Below, one piece after another: positions 1 through 17,345 of a stretch of 64,000 nt of DNA. A model generated the notes under the pieces. It did no database searches. It saw only the letters and a program-made list of their open reading frames with translations, and had not been told where the DNA came from. Position 1 is the first letter of the stretch. Every line of letters begins with the position of its first letter. The position numbers and the translations under genes were made by a program. The stretch comes from Taxillus chinensis (Eukaryota > Streptophyta > Magnoliopsida > Santalales > Loranthaceae), in NCBI GenBank assembly GCA_023512835.1, contig CM042085.1, forward strand, positions 8,788,062 to 8,852,061. Reading direction: 5' to 3'.

Positions 1-43
1 CACAAGCAAGGAGGGACAGACCCACCATTGATGCTAGGATTAC

Positions 44-1992
44 CTGGAACCACCATTGAGGCACTGCTGCATAGTTTTTCTTCATTATCCTTGTATGCAC
101 ATCACCCATATTACCTTTATTGGTCGCCTCTGTTGTCTGTCTCCACAATTTCATGATACTCCTATATAAACCAGAATTATAGTTAACTTCAGAACATTAA
201 GCGACACACGAAAAAGAAGAAAAGGGATCGGATGAGGAATTAATGACTTACTTTCCATGGAAGAGCGCTACATGGGAAAGGGTGGCTGTGAGAGTCGCAA
301 AGCTCAATCCATATGAGAAGGCAAAGAACACGCTGAGATTGATTTTACTATAAGCATTGTATGCAGGTATATCAATCGAAAAAGTTTCCTCATTGAGGAT
401 ACGGGAGATGTTATAGGTTGCACCGGTGTTATCAAACACATGAGAGGAAAAGAAGGGGAATTTTTTGGCTTCAAAGGAATTGGTCCAGTAGGCAGTGGGG
501 ACCATGACATAGACAGTTAAGAAGAATCCCACTAGGACGTTAATGATGGTAAAAGCCGGAGTAGCAAGAGGGCTTCCGAGGAAGCCAGACACAGCAGTCC
601 AATCCAAGCCGATCGAGCCCAAGCCCATGCCCTTCATTCCTGACCCGATCTGTTGCGCCGTAACTGAGTCCTTCCAGATCCAACAGACGAAGGAGAGGGC
701 GGTGATGGATGGGAAAAGATAGTTTGGAATAAGGTAGTAAGCAAAGCTACATGTGAGAACTAGGAAGAAAAATTGCAGCCTAGTTAGGCCACCCTTAGGT
801 CTCCTCTCGTTTTCATGCAATGCCCTACAAGCACAACATATGCACGCACACACCATTATCTTACGTTTTACTCGACAATACACGCACACGTACACACGGT
901 GTTTAAAAGAGGATTTCAAACAAAATCGAATGACTAGGACATCATTACCTGAAAAGAGAGACTTGGACAAGATTGTTGGGCCACCACATATAAGGGGAGT
1001 CCACTAGGTATTTCCTGAATATACCAGCCCATCCATAGCCAAGCATCTGTGTTCATCATACAAAAAAAAACATCACATCACATACCTGATTATTGAATTA
1101 ATGGGAAAAGCTTGAAACCCATCACCAAGAGGTGGAATAACAATCTGGCAGACCATATTTCAAGCAAAGAAACCTTCAAGGATGTGTACCTGAGTTGTCA
1201 GAGAGAGCAACAAGGCAGCAATAGGGTGGAGTTTTCTATGGTAGAAGGCCTTGACAATTGTAACAATGTTGACAGCATAGACGCTGTTGGAACCAGAGTT
1301 GGCAAATATGGTGATGAGCACATGTTCCTTGAGATTGAAGGGCCCTGGGTTTAGGGAGAAGGACCAATTAGTGAGGGGGGCAGCGGAACTTCCTGGTGGG
1401 GAGGGTTGCCGCCATGAATTTGCCAATGGGGAGCGCCACGATCTGCAACGCCACAGAGGAGATGTAGAGATTGTTCGTGCGGTAGCCGAAAAATTGGTTC
1501 AGGAAAGACAGGAGGGCGCAGGATGTCAGACCCAGGCTCCATGTCCGAAACGTCAGCGCCGGCAGGGATGGATCGTCAGTCACCGGCACCGTCAGCCGAA
1601 CCTCCTCAATTGGGCTATTTTCATGCTCCTCTCCATCTGCAAACGCGCGCACGCACGGACATGCATGCATGAGATAAAACGGACAGCTATGATTCAGAAA
1701 AGGGGTACGTATAAGGAATTCTAATAGCGATGCTTCATATTATGTGCATACAAATATTGAATCACAAGGACATTAAACAGAAAAACAACAAAAACGATTT
1801 CAACGGTAATAACCGGCGCCCCATAAGGACGAACGGGTGGAACCCACCCCAACGAGCATAAAACTTAACAACGACACATGATCAAAAGAAACATGAATGA
1901 CGAGGAGAAGTAATTAATTAATCACCATCGGCAATAAACTTTTCTGAGAGTTTGGGATGATCAGCACCAGCGTTTTCGTCGTAGCCCGCCAT
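44..1992 (-). CDS. Oligopeptide transporter (OPT family), 5' part, apparent frameshift
   Basis: Proton-coupled plasma-membrane transporter of the plant OPT family (small peptides or metal chelates). I rebuilt five exons on the minus strand: 1992-1926 ([19 protein letters not shown]), 1636-1190, 1046-949, 824-252 and 161-44, all with GT/AG borders. Family blocks seen: [92 protein letters not shown] and [13 protein letters not shown], with several hydrophobic segments between them. The C-terminal half lies beyond position 1. Oddity: exon 2 is 447 nt but family alignment and exon phase need 446. The extra base sits in the G-run 1375-1380, after TRKFR and before LTNWSF, and puts a stop a few codons later. 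Without it all five exons are in phase. The 5' leader has a GAG repeat near 2040-2063. Family call is firm; subgroup and exact substrate are not. It may be a pseudogene, but an assembly indel is likelier. Confidence 0.93.
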
Positions 1993-2235
1993 TGTCACCC
2001 TTCCCCCTTCCCCCCTTCCCCCCAAGGATCGTAAGGTTTTGGAGGAGGAGGAGGAGGAGGAGGAAATGTTACGGTTGGAATGAATATCAAGTATCAACTG
2101 CTTATATAACCATTGCCTCCTATGACAGTCAAATCTCCCTCCCCCTCGCAGCCTGTCACGTACACATACCTCCTATTTTAATTCTAATGCCCCTTTCAAA
2201 TAATTCCACCATCATAATTTGGTTGGGTTCTAGCT

Positions 2236-2504
2236 AGCTTTAAAATAATAATAATAATAAATAAATAAATAAATATACAATCATTTATTAAAAGCAAATT
2301 CTCAACCAAAAAAAAGAGAGAGAGCATCCTCATAAAACATTGCTGTTTACACTTATCCTTTACATATTTATTAGGTATTTAAAAAAATAATATTTAATTT
2401 TAATCCTTTAAATAATTTTAAATTAAATCCAAGAGTTATTAATAGAGCTATTTTACTTAGCAGTTGGGCGCGCGCGCGCGCTCTCTCTATATATATATAT
2501 ATAT
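2236..2504. repeat. Simple repeats upstream of the OPT gene
   Basis: Two low-complexity stretches: ATA/AAAT repeats at about 2240-2276, and a compound tract at 2468-2504 that changes from (GC)n to (CT)n to (TA)n. No gene is seen between the OPT start and the fold-back element at 2689. Confidence 0.85.
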
Positions 2505-2688
2505 GCAAAAGCGTGGAGTTTGAGTAACCATCAAACGCAAGTTCATTAGGTTTCCTATTGATTTTTGGATGATGCTATCAAAGGCAGGCTTGTTTTTTCC
2601 CCTATTTCCTAAATATGTGCCCCATTCCCTGACTAATGAACCTAGACTCCTTTATTGCTTTGCATTCATTGCTTAGTTTAACTATCTT

Positions 2689-3045
2689 CAACAAGTAAAA
2701 GCCGCACAAAGAGGTTATATGATTTTTGATTATGTTATTTTAGTTTGTTATTTTAGATTATATATTCAATGTCATAACTGTAAAATTTCATAGTTATCTA
2801 ATAGTTAGATTTTCTACAAATACAATTAGAACAAATAAAAAGATAAATAATTGTATTTATTTGTTTATTTATCTTTTTATTGGTTCTAATTACATTTGTG
2901 CAAAATATAACCGTTAGATCATTATGAAATTTTACAATTATGACATACACCATATGAATATATAATTTAATGGTTAATTTTTAAAACAAACGAAAATAAC
3001 ATAACCAAAAATAAAAGAGCCGCATGGTGCGGTTTTTACTTGTTG
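2689..3045. mobile_element. Fold-back (MITE-like) element
   Basis: The two halves are long imperfect inverted repeats. The left arm begins CAACAAGTAAAAGCCGCAC; the reverse complement of the right end begins CAACAAGTAAAAACCGCAC. Pairing continues for about 170 bp per arm through shared blocks such as GTAAAATTTCATA and AATAAAAAGATAAATAA. There is no coding capacity. I could not identify a clear target-site duplication, so the superfamily is open. Confidence 0.8.
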
Positions 3046-3488
3046 CCGCAGCGAACTCGAGCTCATCTTCAAGGCCCTGTTTTTAATATATATGCATTCT
3101 TAAATTAGGTATCAAATTCAGTATGTCATCATAAATAATACGTGCAAGACTGGAACTGAGATTTTACCTTGCTTAATAAAATAGATAAGTTTTCAAGTTG
3201 TATTAATCGTATTTTACTCTTAAATTTTTGTTTTTTAAAATAAATTTATTTCATTAAAATTGAATTAACTTAATTTTACATGAAAAATTATAATTTTTTA
3301 ACAAATTATTATTATTTAATTCACACTAGTTTATATAATTTTATTTAAAATTATATAAAATTATAATCTCTTCACAATAAAAAAAATAACTTTATTTTGA
3401 TAACATTAAATTAGGGGTTATCATTTGTGTCGTGATAGTTGAGGATTCATCTATCCAGATAATCTTAGAATATGCTATTAGATTTAAG

Positions 3489-4141
3489 TAGGGTTGTAAA
3501 TGAATCAAAAATTCATAAACAAACTCACGTTTGGCTCAGTAAAAGATCATTTATGTTCGTTCGTTAAGTAATAGTATTATTTGTAAATAGTTCGCGTATA
3601 TCATTGTTATATTCATGAACACATTCACTAACAATTCATGAGTATCATTCACATTCGTGGAAATTATTTGTAAACGAAAAATTAACAAATCAATCAATAT
3701 GTATAAAAGTTATTTTATTAAATATAATTTAATAAGCATATACTTTTATATTATTATTAAATAATATATATATATTTGATTTATTTGTTTATTACTACTA
3801 TTATTATAATATTTTCGTGAATTATATATATAGCAATTTTTTAAATATATTAAACAAAGATAACATAACCTAACAGTAAATTAATTGTACTTTTTTGAAT
3901 AACTTTATGATATGGATTCTTTTTGTAGATTTTTATGGTTTTGTAATTGTGTACGTAAACATTCCTGAATAAGTTTGTGAACACATATTCGTGAACATTC
4001 GTAAACAACAGAGTAACATTCATGAACAGTTCATGAATATCATAGTTTAAAGCTTATATTCGGTTTGGTTTGTTGATAAATAGTAATAAATACGTTCGAA
4101 TACCTTACTACTTAGCTTGACTCGGTTTGTTTGTAGCCCTA
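3489..4141. mobile_element. Non-autonomous hAT-type element
   Basis: A 653-bp element with short terminal inverted repeats: TAGGGTTGTAAA at the left, and TAGGGCTACAAA as the reverse complement of the right end. It is flanked by 8-bp direct repeats GATTTAAG (3481-3488) and GATTCAAG (4142-4149), one mismatch. An 8-bp target duplication is the hAT hallmark. The interior is AT-rich with GTTCGTGAA/TTCATGAA-like words and no transposase reading frame. Confidence 0.8.
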
Positions 4142-4330
4142 GATTCAAGCAATCAAATCAAATAAAAGTGACTCCTCTCGGTCTCATCCATTCATTTATT
4201 AATGTAATGTCGACTTCCCTGACTTCTCATTCGCTGAACATATATAAGAAAATATCATCATAATGATAATTATTCAAAAATATGAACATGTTATTACTTA
4301 TTTTGGAATTTAAAGATTCATACAAATAAT

Positions 4331-4694
4331 TAGGGATATAAAATCAGTTTAGATTGATATTTTTTAGTTTACAAAATTATTTTTCAAATTAAATTGATAT
4401 TTTTTAGTTTAGAGAAAATCAAAGCAGATCAAAGTTTTTGCTTGAATCAAACCAAATCGGACCAAACTAATTTGATTCGGATCGGTTCGGTTTGAATGAA
4501 TAATTTGAAAGTCGATTTGATTCATTAATTTTTGAATTCTTAAAAGTTAAAATAATATAAAATAAAAATAAATAAATAAATAAATAGTATGTGAATACAT
4601 TAATACAAATATATATCAAATTTATAATTCTACGGTTTCAGTAGATCGATTTAAACTGATTTGAATATTTTGACGGTTTAGAGTTTCATCCCTA
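4331..4694. mobile_element. Second hAT-type non-autonomous element
   Basis: A 364-bp element starting TAGGGATATAAAATCAG and ending with the reverse complement of TAGGGATGAAACTCTAAACC. Flanks CAAATAAT (4323-4330) and TAAACAAT (4695-4702) match at 6 of 8 positions, consistent with a decayed 8-bp target duplication. The centre has palindromic GGATCGGTTCGG-type sequence. There is no coding capacity. Confidence 0.6.
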
Positions 4695-4918
4695 TAAACA
4701 ATGCATGTAATGCATTGCTAAAGGGTGAATTAAATGAGTCCGGATTCACATTTAACATATTTAGTTCGAATTAAATAGCCACATATTAAACGATTGTATT
4801 TGAATGCAAAAACTAAAAATACTTAAAAATATTTATCAAACAAATTTTTTAAAATTTGTTTTTTATTAAGGCAACATATTCTAGTTAGGCTCTAAGAAGG
4901 AGAATCATGTTAGGATGC

Positions 4919-5825
4919 CTTAGAGCACTAGTAGCAGATTTCCTATGCAAGTTTGTTTCCTTATGACAAACAGATTTTTAACCACTCTAAAAGAGTTGGC
5001 TAATGTCGTAAAATCTTTCTTCAATATAATTAATTATCTTAGTTTGCATTAAACAGAATAGCAGCAAGCAAGGGGTCGAACCCATAAGGATTAGCCTAAT
5101 TTTCTAGTTCTTAAATCAAAACACCCAATTACTCTTATTCTATAAAAAGCCTTGGCAAAATGTTTTCTTTTTAAACTGAAGGTTCAATTGTTATGTGGTT
5201 TTCTAAATAAGCAGAGACAGCATAATTATTTTTGAAATTAAAACTCAAGGATTAAAGGCATCTAGGGTCACAATTTCACCTTCGTATGTTGTTTCTACTA
5301 ATTTTAAGGTTCTTTGGGTTATTTAAATGATAGCATACTATACATGAGCCAAGGTACTGCAAATAGTCATTAACAGACCTTCTAATTAAGTATTATATGT
5401 CTGAATGGTCATCATGGCACAACATTCAAAGCCAATATATTATATTTCTGAAAAGATAATGGTCACACCAATCACAAATATGTTATAAATCTCAAAGTCT
5501 GCTCCAGGCTAGGGCTAACAAATCCAGGTGCATACAGCATAGATGTAAAAGATAAAGAACAGATTCATAAAACATGCAATCTCATTTTACCAAATCCAAT
5601 ATTCATAGAATCAATACAGCAGCATAGGGAACTACATTGATCTCCTAGATTGAGAAGACTACTCACACATGACTATGAAATAGCATATAGAAATATAAAA
5701 TATCATCTCAGAACCAGGTACAGAAGAACTTCAACCCTAATTCTTCAATTTCAGATCTTCTCCAACAGTCCAAGACGTCTCTCCAGGGCCTGCCTATCCA
5801 AAAACGTGAGTCTCCTCTCTCCAGA
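4919..5825. repeat. Transposon-like debris
   Basis: No gene is seen. Bases 4919-4945 (TTAGAGCACTAGTAGCAGAT) resemble the left end of the AT-rich element near 59545. The stretch from about 5060 (AAGGGGTCGAACCCATAAGG) looks like retrotransposon flank common in plant genomes. The assignment rests on general resemblance only. Confidence 0.35.
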
Positions 5826-7274
5826 TGTGTCACGCCCGGATTTCCAACCTAAGGAAACCGGTTCGTGACTCCCCTTTACCCACCCGGTGGGCAAAGTGTC
5901 ACGCCCCCAAAATCTGAAACCCACAGAACCAGGAACGCGACTTCCCCACGCCCACTCCAGGGGCCGAGGGGTTAGAGACTGATCCACTCCTGTACTACAC
6001 TACAACGGGGGTAGCATAGTACCTACTAATGATCCAAATACATGCAATCAAACAATAATTATCAGTGCAATCATTATTACTAAATTCAATCAACACCCAT
6101 AAACACAAGGTAACAGGGTCCAGCTATCCGAGTTAATACAACTGTCACGGACCCAAGTCCGGAACATAAATAATAAGCAAATAAGTACGTCCGTAAAAAA
6201 AAAAAGAATAAATCCTATACAAGAGGTCCCAACCTGCTCCGTTATGGCTCCAACTGCTATCCCCTACAACCTGTAGGAAATAGAAACAAAGTAGGGTGAG
6301 CACGAATGCCCAGTAGGTGACTCCCATTCTCACCACCAACACACATAAAATCCTAAGTCTATATGAACAACGGTATGCTTGTGCCTGTGTAGTGTCACGT
6401 TTATCACAATGAAAATTCATAAAATCACACATAAGACATCACCACTTTAGAATTATCAATGGTTCACATTGGCAACCTTGCCATGCACGAACTATTCCCG
6501 CTACCATCTCCAAATATTAAAATCACTAACGGACAGCCATATGTGGGACCTGTGGTGTCCCTATGACAACCTGCCTCATATGAGACCTGGGTTACCAGCC
6601 ACATAGGGGATCTGCGGCCTCTTGCCAGCCCTATGTGGGACCTGCGGTTGCCCAACTAATTTTCATGACAAAATCCACACCCATAACGGGTAAACACCAA
6701 TTTATCACATGGCCACACATAATTAATACACCAAATTAATCACATCCACACATAACAAGTAAATAAAGTTTCCAATAGTCACAACTCACTACCACGGGCG
6801 GCACATGCCGCGTCCCCTCCGATCTACCCTTGCGCACGGGGCGCAGGGCATGAACCACGGGGGCGGCACAGATGCTACCCCCCCCCCCCCTTCTCCTTCT
6901 TCCACCACGACAGCGGTCATGGCATAGGCAGATCGAGGACCTATGGGACGTCCATGGCGCCTCCGTACCCCTTCCCTCTTCACTTTCACGGCTCATGGTG
7001 GCTTCGCTGGGGCGACACTGGCCCCCGTGCGTCTCTTCCCCCTCATCTCCGGCGGAGCACGCGGCCGTGCATGGCGCACGGGACGCACGAGGCTAACCAA
7101 GGTGGCTTGGCTATCGTCGTCCCACTACGCTCCTTCCTCCCATCACGGCGCAAGCAACAACGCGATCGTATATATAAATTAACAAATATCTATATCTATA
7201 TACACGAGTGCACAGAATCAAGTACTTACATCATGACATATTACGGATTAAAAGATCCATTAAATAATAGGTAA
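5826..7274. repeat. Degenerate retrotransposon-like repeat, partly GC-rich
   Basis: The word GTCACGCCC occurs twice near the start (about 5829 and 5898), as in the ends of many plant LTR-type repeats. A short direct repeat built on TATGTGGGACCTG recurs at 6540-6640. Bases 6790-7150 are GC-rich and hold several overlapping open frames in different phases without any domain I recognise. I read the block as transposon remains, not as a host gene. Confidence 0.4.
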
Positions 7275-8105
7275 ACTCCTAAATCATCCGAAAAGATTTT
7301 GGAAAAGAACCAAAAAGAAAATGATGCCTACTATTCAAATATCTCTTTGTACATCAAATTCGAAGAAAATCTCATATCTCAATCTATATTGAAAAAATGC
7401 TAGTAACTCGTTTTATAGCCTTTTGCATTTTAATAGAGTTTAGATAATACTTTCAAAGTGACTGATATATTTCAGTAATCTTCATCTATTGCTGGTTTGT
7501 GAAATCTACATTGTTCTTCCACGCAAGGTTGATAGATCCAATTGCATTTACAGGATGCCAGAATTTTTGTAATTTCCGATCTCATGTTGTGAAGTTTTAA
7601 TTTCTCTAATTTCTGTTGCTGTGTGAATTTTATGCTCTTGTGTTAATATTTTATGCTTCTGCTGCTGCTTCATGAGTGTGCCACTGATTTTTTTTGTATT
7701 TTTCCTGACTATTTGGAATTTAAAAGTTCAATCTAATCCCATAATATAACCAAACAAAGGAATAAAAATAACTAATTCATTCTTATAGTAGTAGCTAATT
7801 TCTTTCCAATGGACTAAACAATCCACAGATCAAACAAAGCCTAAATTTAATATATGACATCAATTTTACAAAATATGACTTTAAAATTTAAGAGCATATA
7901 CTCATGGGCATTCATTGGGAAGCCAGAGCCCTGTTTGCGGCAATGACAAATCATGAGCTAAGTCATCAAGTTACGAGAAAAGTAAGTGTCATAACAGAAG
8001 AAATTAAACCCAAGAATGGCTGATTCAAAATTACAACACAAAACCAAGAAGAACATACGACTTAGCAGTAGTTGGGGAAGAGAAAACAAAACATCCAAAT
8101 GTTCA
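7275..8105. other. Intergenic, nothing recognised
   Basis: AT-rich DNA downstream of RPL35. It probably includes the RPL35 3' UTR next to 8106. I see no gene, RNA or defined repeat. Confidence 0.5.
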
Positions 8106-9992
<1,887 letters not shown>

Positions 9993-10084
9993 TTCTAGTG
10001 CTTCTGCTACTTCTTCTTCTCCTTCTTCTTCTTCTTCTCTGTGGAAGCTCGAGGTAGGCAAGCCGGACTAAATAGTGAATATGT

Positions 10085-10260
10085 CTCGAAACCCTAATTC
10101 GCAGCAGGCAACCCAACCCCCATCCATCACACATTCACACGCTCGTGCGCTTGTGCTGAGGGCTCGTGTGGGCTGGACCTCAACATTCTTTTCATGGGCA
10201 AGGAAGTTAGCCCAAACATGTAATGGGTCGCAAACAGCATCCGGGCCCACCCCTGACTAA
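10085..10260 (-). promoter_or_regulatory. RPL35 promoter with telo-box and site II motifs
   Basis: Upstream of RPL35 lie a telo-box, AAACCCTAA at 10089-10097, and site II-type words TGGGCT (10169-10174, and as AGCCCA at 10209-10214). This pairing is the known signature of plant ribosomal-protein promoters, linked to growth- and TCP-dependent expression. Motifs are seen directly; function is inferred from the gene class. Confidence 0.7.
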
Positions 10261-15251
<4,991 letters not shown>

Positions 15252-15351
15252 CTCTGACACTCACGCTTTGTGGTTTATAAAGCAGTTATAAAACCGAGAC
15301 ATTATTTGCAACTCCCCACCAGAGAGTGAAACACTCGGTTTCATCACCAAC

Positions 15352-17345
15352 ATGAAGGTAATGGAATACTTTTGTGCTTCCCCGGCTTCCGTGGCAATAT
15401 CTTCCGGCAAGGGCGACACTGGCGAGAAAGGCGCCGGTCGCTGGGGTTTCCATTTTTGGGACAGGCGCCGAACCCGGGCTCCGGCTCCGGCTCCAGCCCT
15501 ATGTTCACCACTGCAGTCCCCCATTACTACTAAGCCTTGCCGTATTCACGAGAAGAGCTCGGGTGACACCCAAAGGAAAAGCTGTGTTCACATCACTGAT
15601 TTCCTGACTCCTGCTGGTAACTCCTCCAGATATCTGCTGGCCGACGCTGTTTCTTTGGACCTGCAGGTATCCGCATCTAAACCAGACTCTGAACCCGAAC
15701 CCACTTATGATTTGGTTCGTGACCGACCAGATTTCTCTCCAGCCCGCAAGTCTGCCTTTGCATCGACCCGCCCTCGCAATCAGGTTGCCTAGAAATTAAC
15801 AACATATACTTTCTGTTGTTGACATGTTGTTTTGTTTTGTTTTTTGACGTATTGGGTTTGCTGTTCGCAGGTTGTGGTGTTGTGGGTGTCGCTGCATTGC
15901 CAGGGCTGTGAAGCAAAAGTGAGAAAACACATTTCCAAGATGGGAGGTATATGTTAACATTTTTATATATAAGTCATTTCTTCATTATTAGGTACTGCAT
16001 GTTGCGAATTAATCGATCCTTACAATTCATGATTAATTAGAATCTGGGATCTTCCAAAGGACAATGTCATGGTTCATGATTTGGGATGACGAGGGACGAC
16101 GAGAACAAAATAACACACCAATTAATTTGTTGGGAAAAAACGATTCTATTTTAAATACAATATATATATATATACACATACTTCTACTAGAATTTTGGAC
16201 TTCATCAAATGAAAAAAGTTTGAAAACTATATATTCGTAACATTTTCTTGATGCGTTTTGCTAACATGCCAACACCTCGACCCCCATGTTTATTACCCTC
16301 CCTTAAGTCTTAACTTAATTTATTTTAAAACTAAATTAAATTGCTTTATATTAATATTATATTATTACTTCTTAATTATAATAAAAATAAGAGAATATAT
16401 ATATAGGGTCTCTAGAGAATGATGTTAAATTTTTATCGTCCGTTGAATATTGCAAGTTATACTATTATAAATCATTAGCGGAGTTATAATAAAATAAAAG
16501 TTAATATAAATTACTTGATTATTCAAATAAAAATTATAATGATAACAATTTAATCATAGAAGCAAAATGATATAATTTTGATATTAAATACATAATTTTA
16601 CTTGCCATCTAATTAACATTCTCTCTCTATATATATATATAACAAGATTCGATACAAATTATTAGTTTAATTACCGATACATAAATATTTATGTATTATT
16701 GGAAAACATGATAGACTTATTTAAAAATAATAAATTAAATTAAACTCATATATTTATTATATAGATTTTAATTAGTAGGTTTTAAATATGTATTTTATTT
16801 TTTAAAATAAATAAAATAAAATAAACGTAATACAAATCATTACTATATAAAGTAAAAAAAATAATTTGAATATACTGTATTAAAAATATTATAATAATAT
16901 TTTCGAATGAGAAAAAGAAAAAAAACGGGGTAGGAGAGAGGGGAAGAGCGATGGTCCCAAAGCAGCTCTCCACTAGTAAAGCATCATAATGATAATGATG
17001 ATGATAAAATTACCTTGAAATGGTAATAAATGACGTAGAACAAGGGATTCAAACACTGTTAGTACTTAATTTACAGTGTCTATGAAAATAATAAAACCAT
17101 GGTAATAGTTAGGTTTTTTACCAATTGGGAAATAAAATGAAATAGTATTTTGGGCTTGAGCTTAAATTTTGGGCATGCATGCAGGAGTGACATCCTTTAG
17201 TATAGATTTGGCAACGAAGAAAGTGACGGTAATCGGAGACGTTACTCCTCTAGGCGTCCTTGCAAGTGTTTCCAAGGTCAAAAATGCCCAATTCTGGCCT
17301 TCTACGCCAATGCTAACAACGTCTTCGTCGTCTCGGCGGCCTTGA
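15352..17345 (+). CDS. HMA-domain protein, NaKR (SODIUM POTASSIUM ROOT DEFECTIVE)-like
   Basis: Metal-binding HMA-domain protein of the plant NaKR group, which acts in phloem ion and FT-related transport in Arabidopsis. Three exons: 15352-15783, 15871-15946 and 17185-17345, 669 nt, 222 residues. The start MKVMEYFCASPASVAI matches the family N-terminus (FCASPAS block), which decides the start codon. The middle is low-complexity with an alternating A/P run. The C-terminal HMA domain (about residues 145-210) reads VVVLWVSLHCQGCEAKVRKH, then VTSFSIDLATKKVTVIGDVT and a family tail LASVSKVKNAQFWPS. The CxxC metal-binding pair (C-Q-G-C) is intact. Intron 2 is about 1.24 kb and AT-rich. The protein ends with a serine-rich tail STPMLTTSSSSRRP. 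Family is confident; which NaKR paralogue it is cannot be told. Confidence 0.92.

Noticed and set aside
6736..7274. Several overlapping open frames on both strands
   Set aside because: No splice context or domain; embedded in GC-rich retrotransposon-like repeat.
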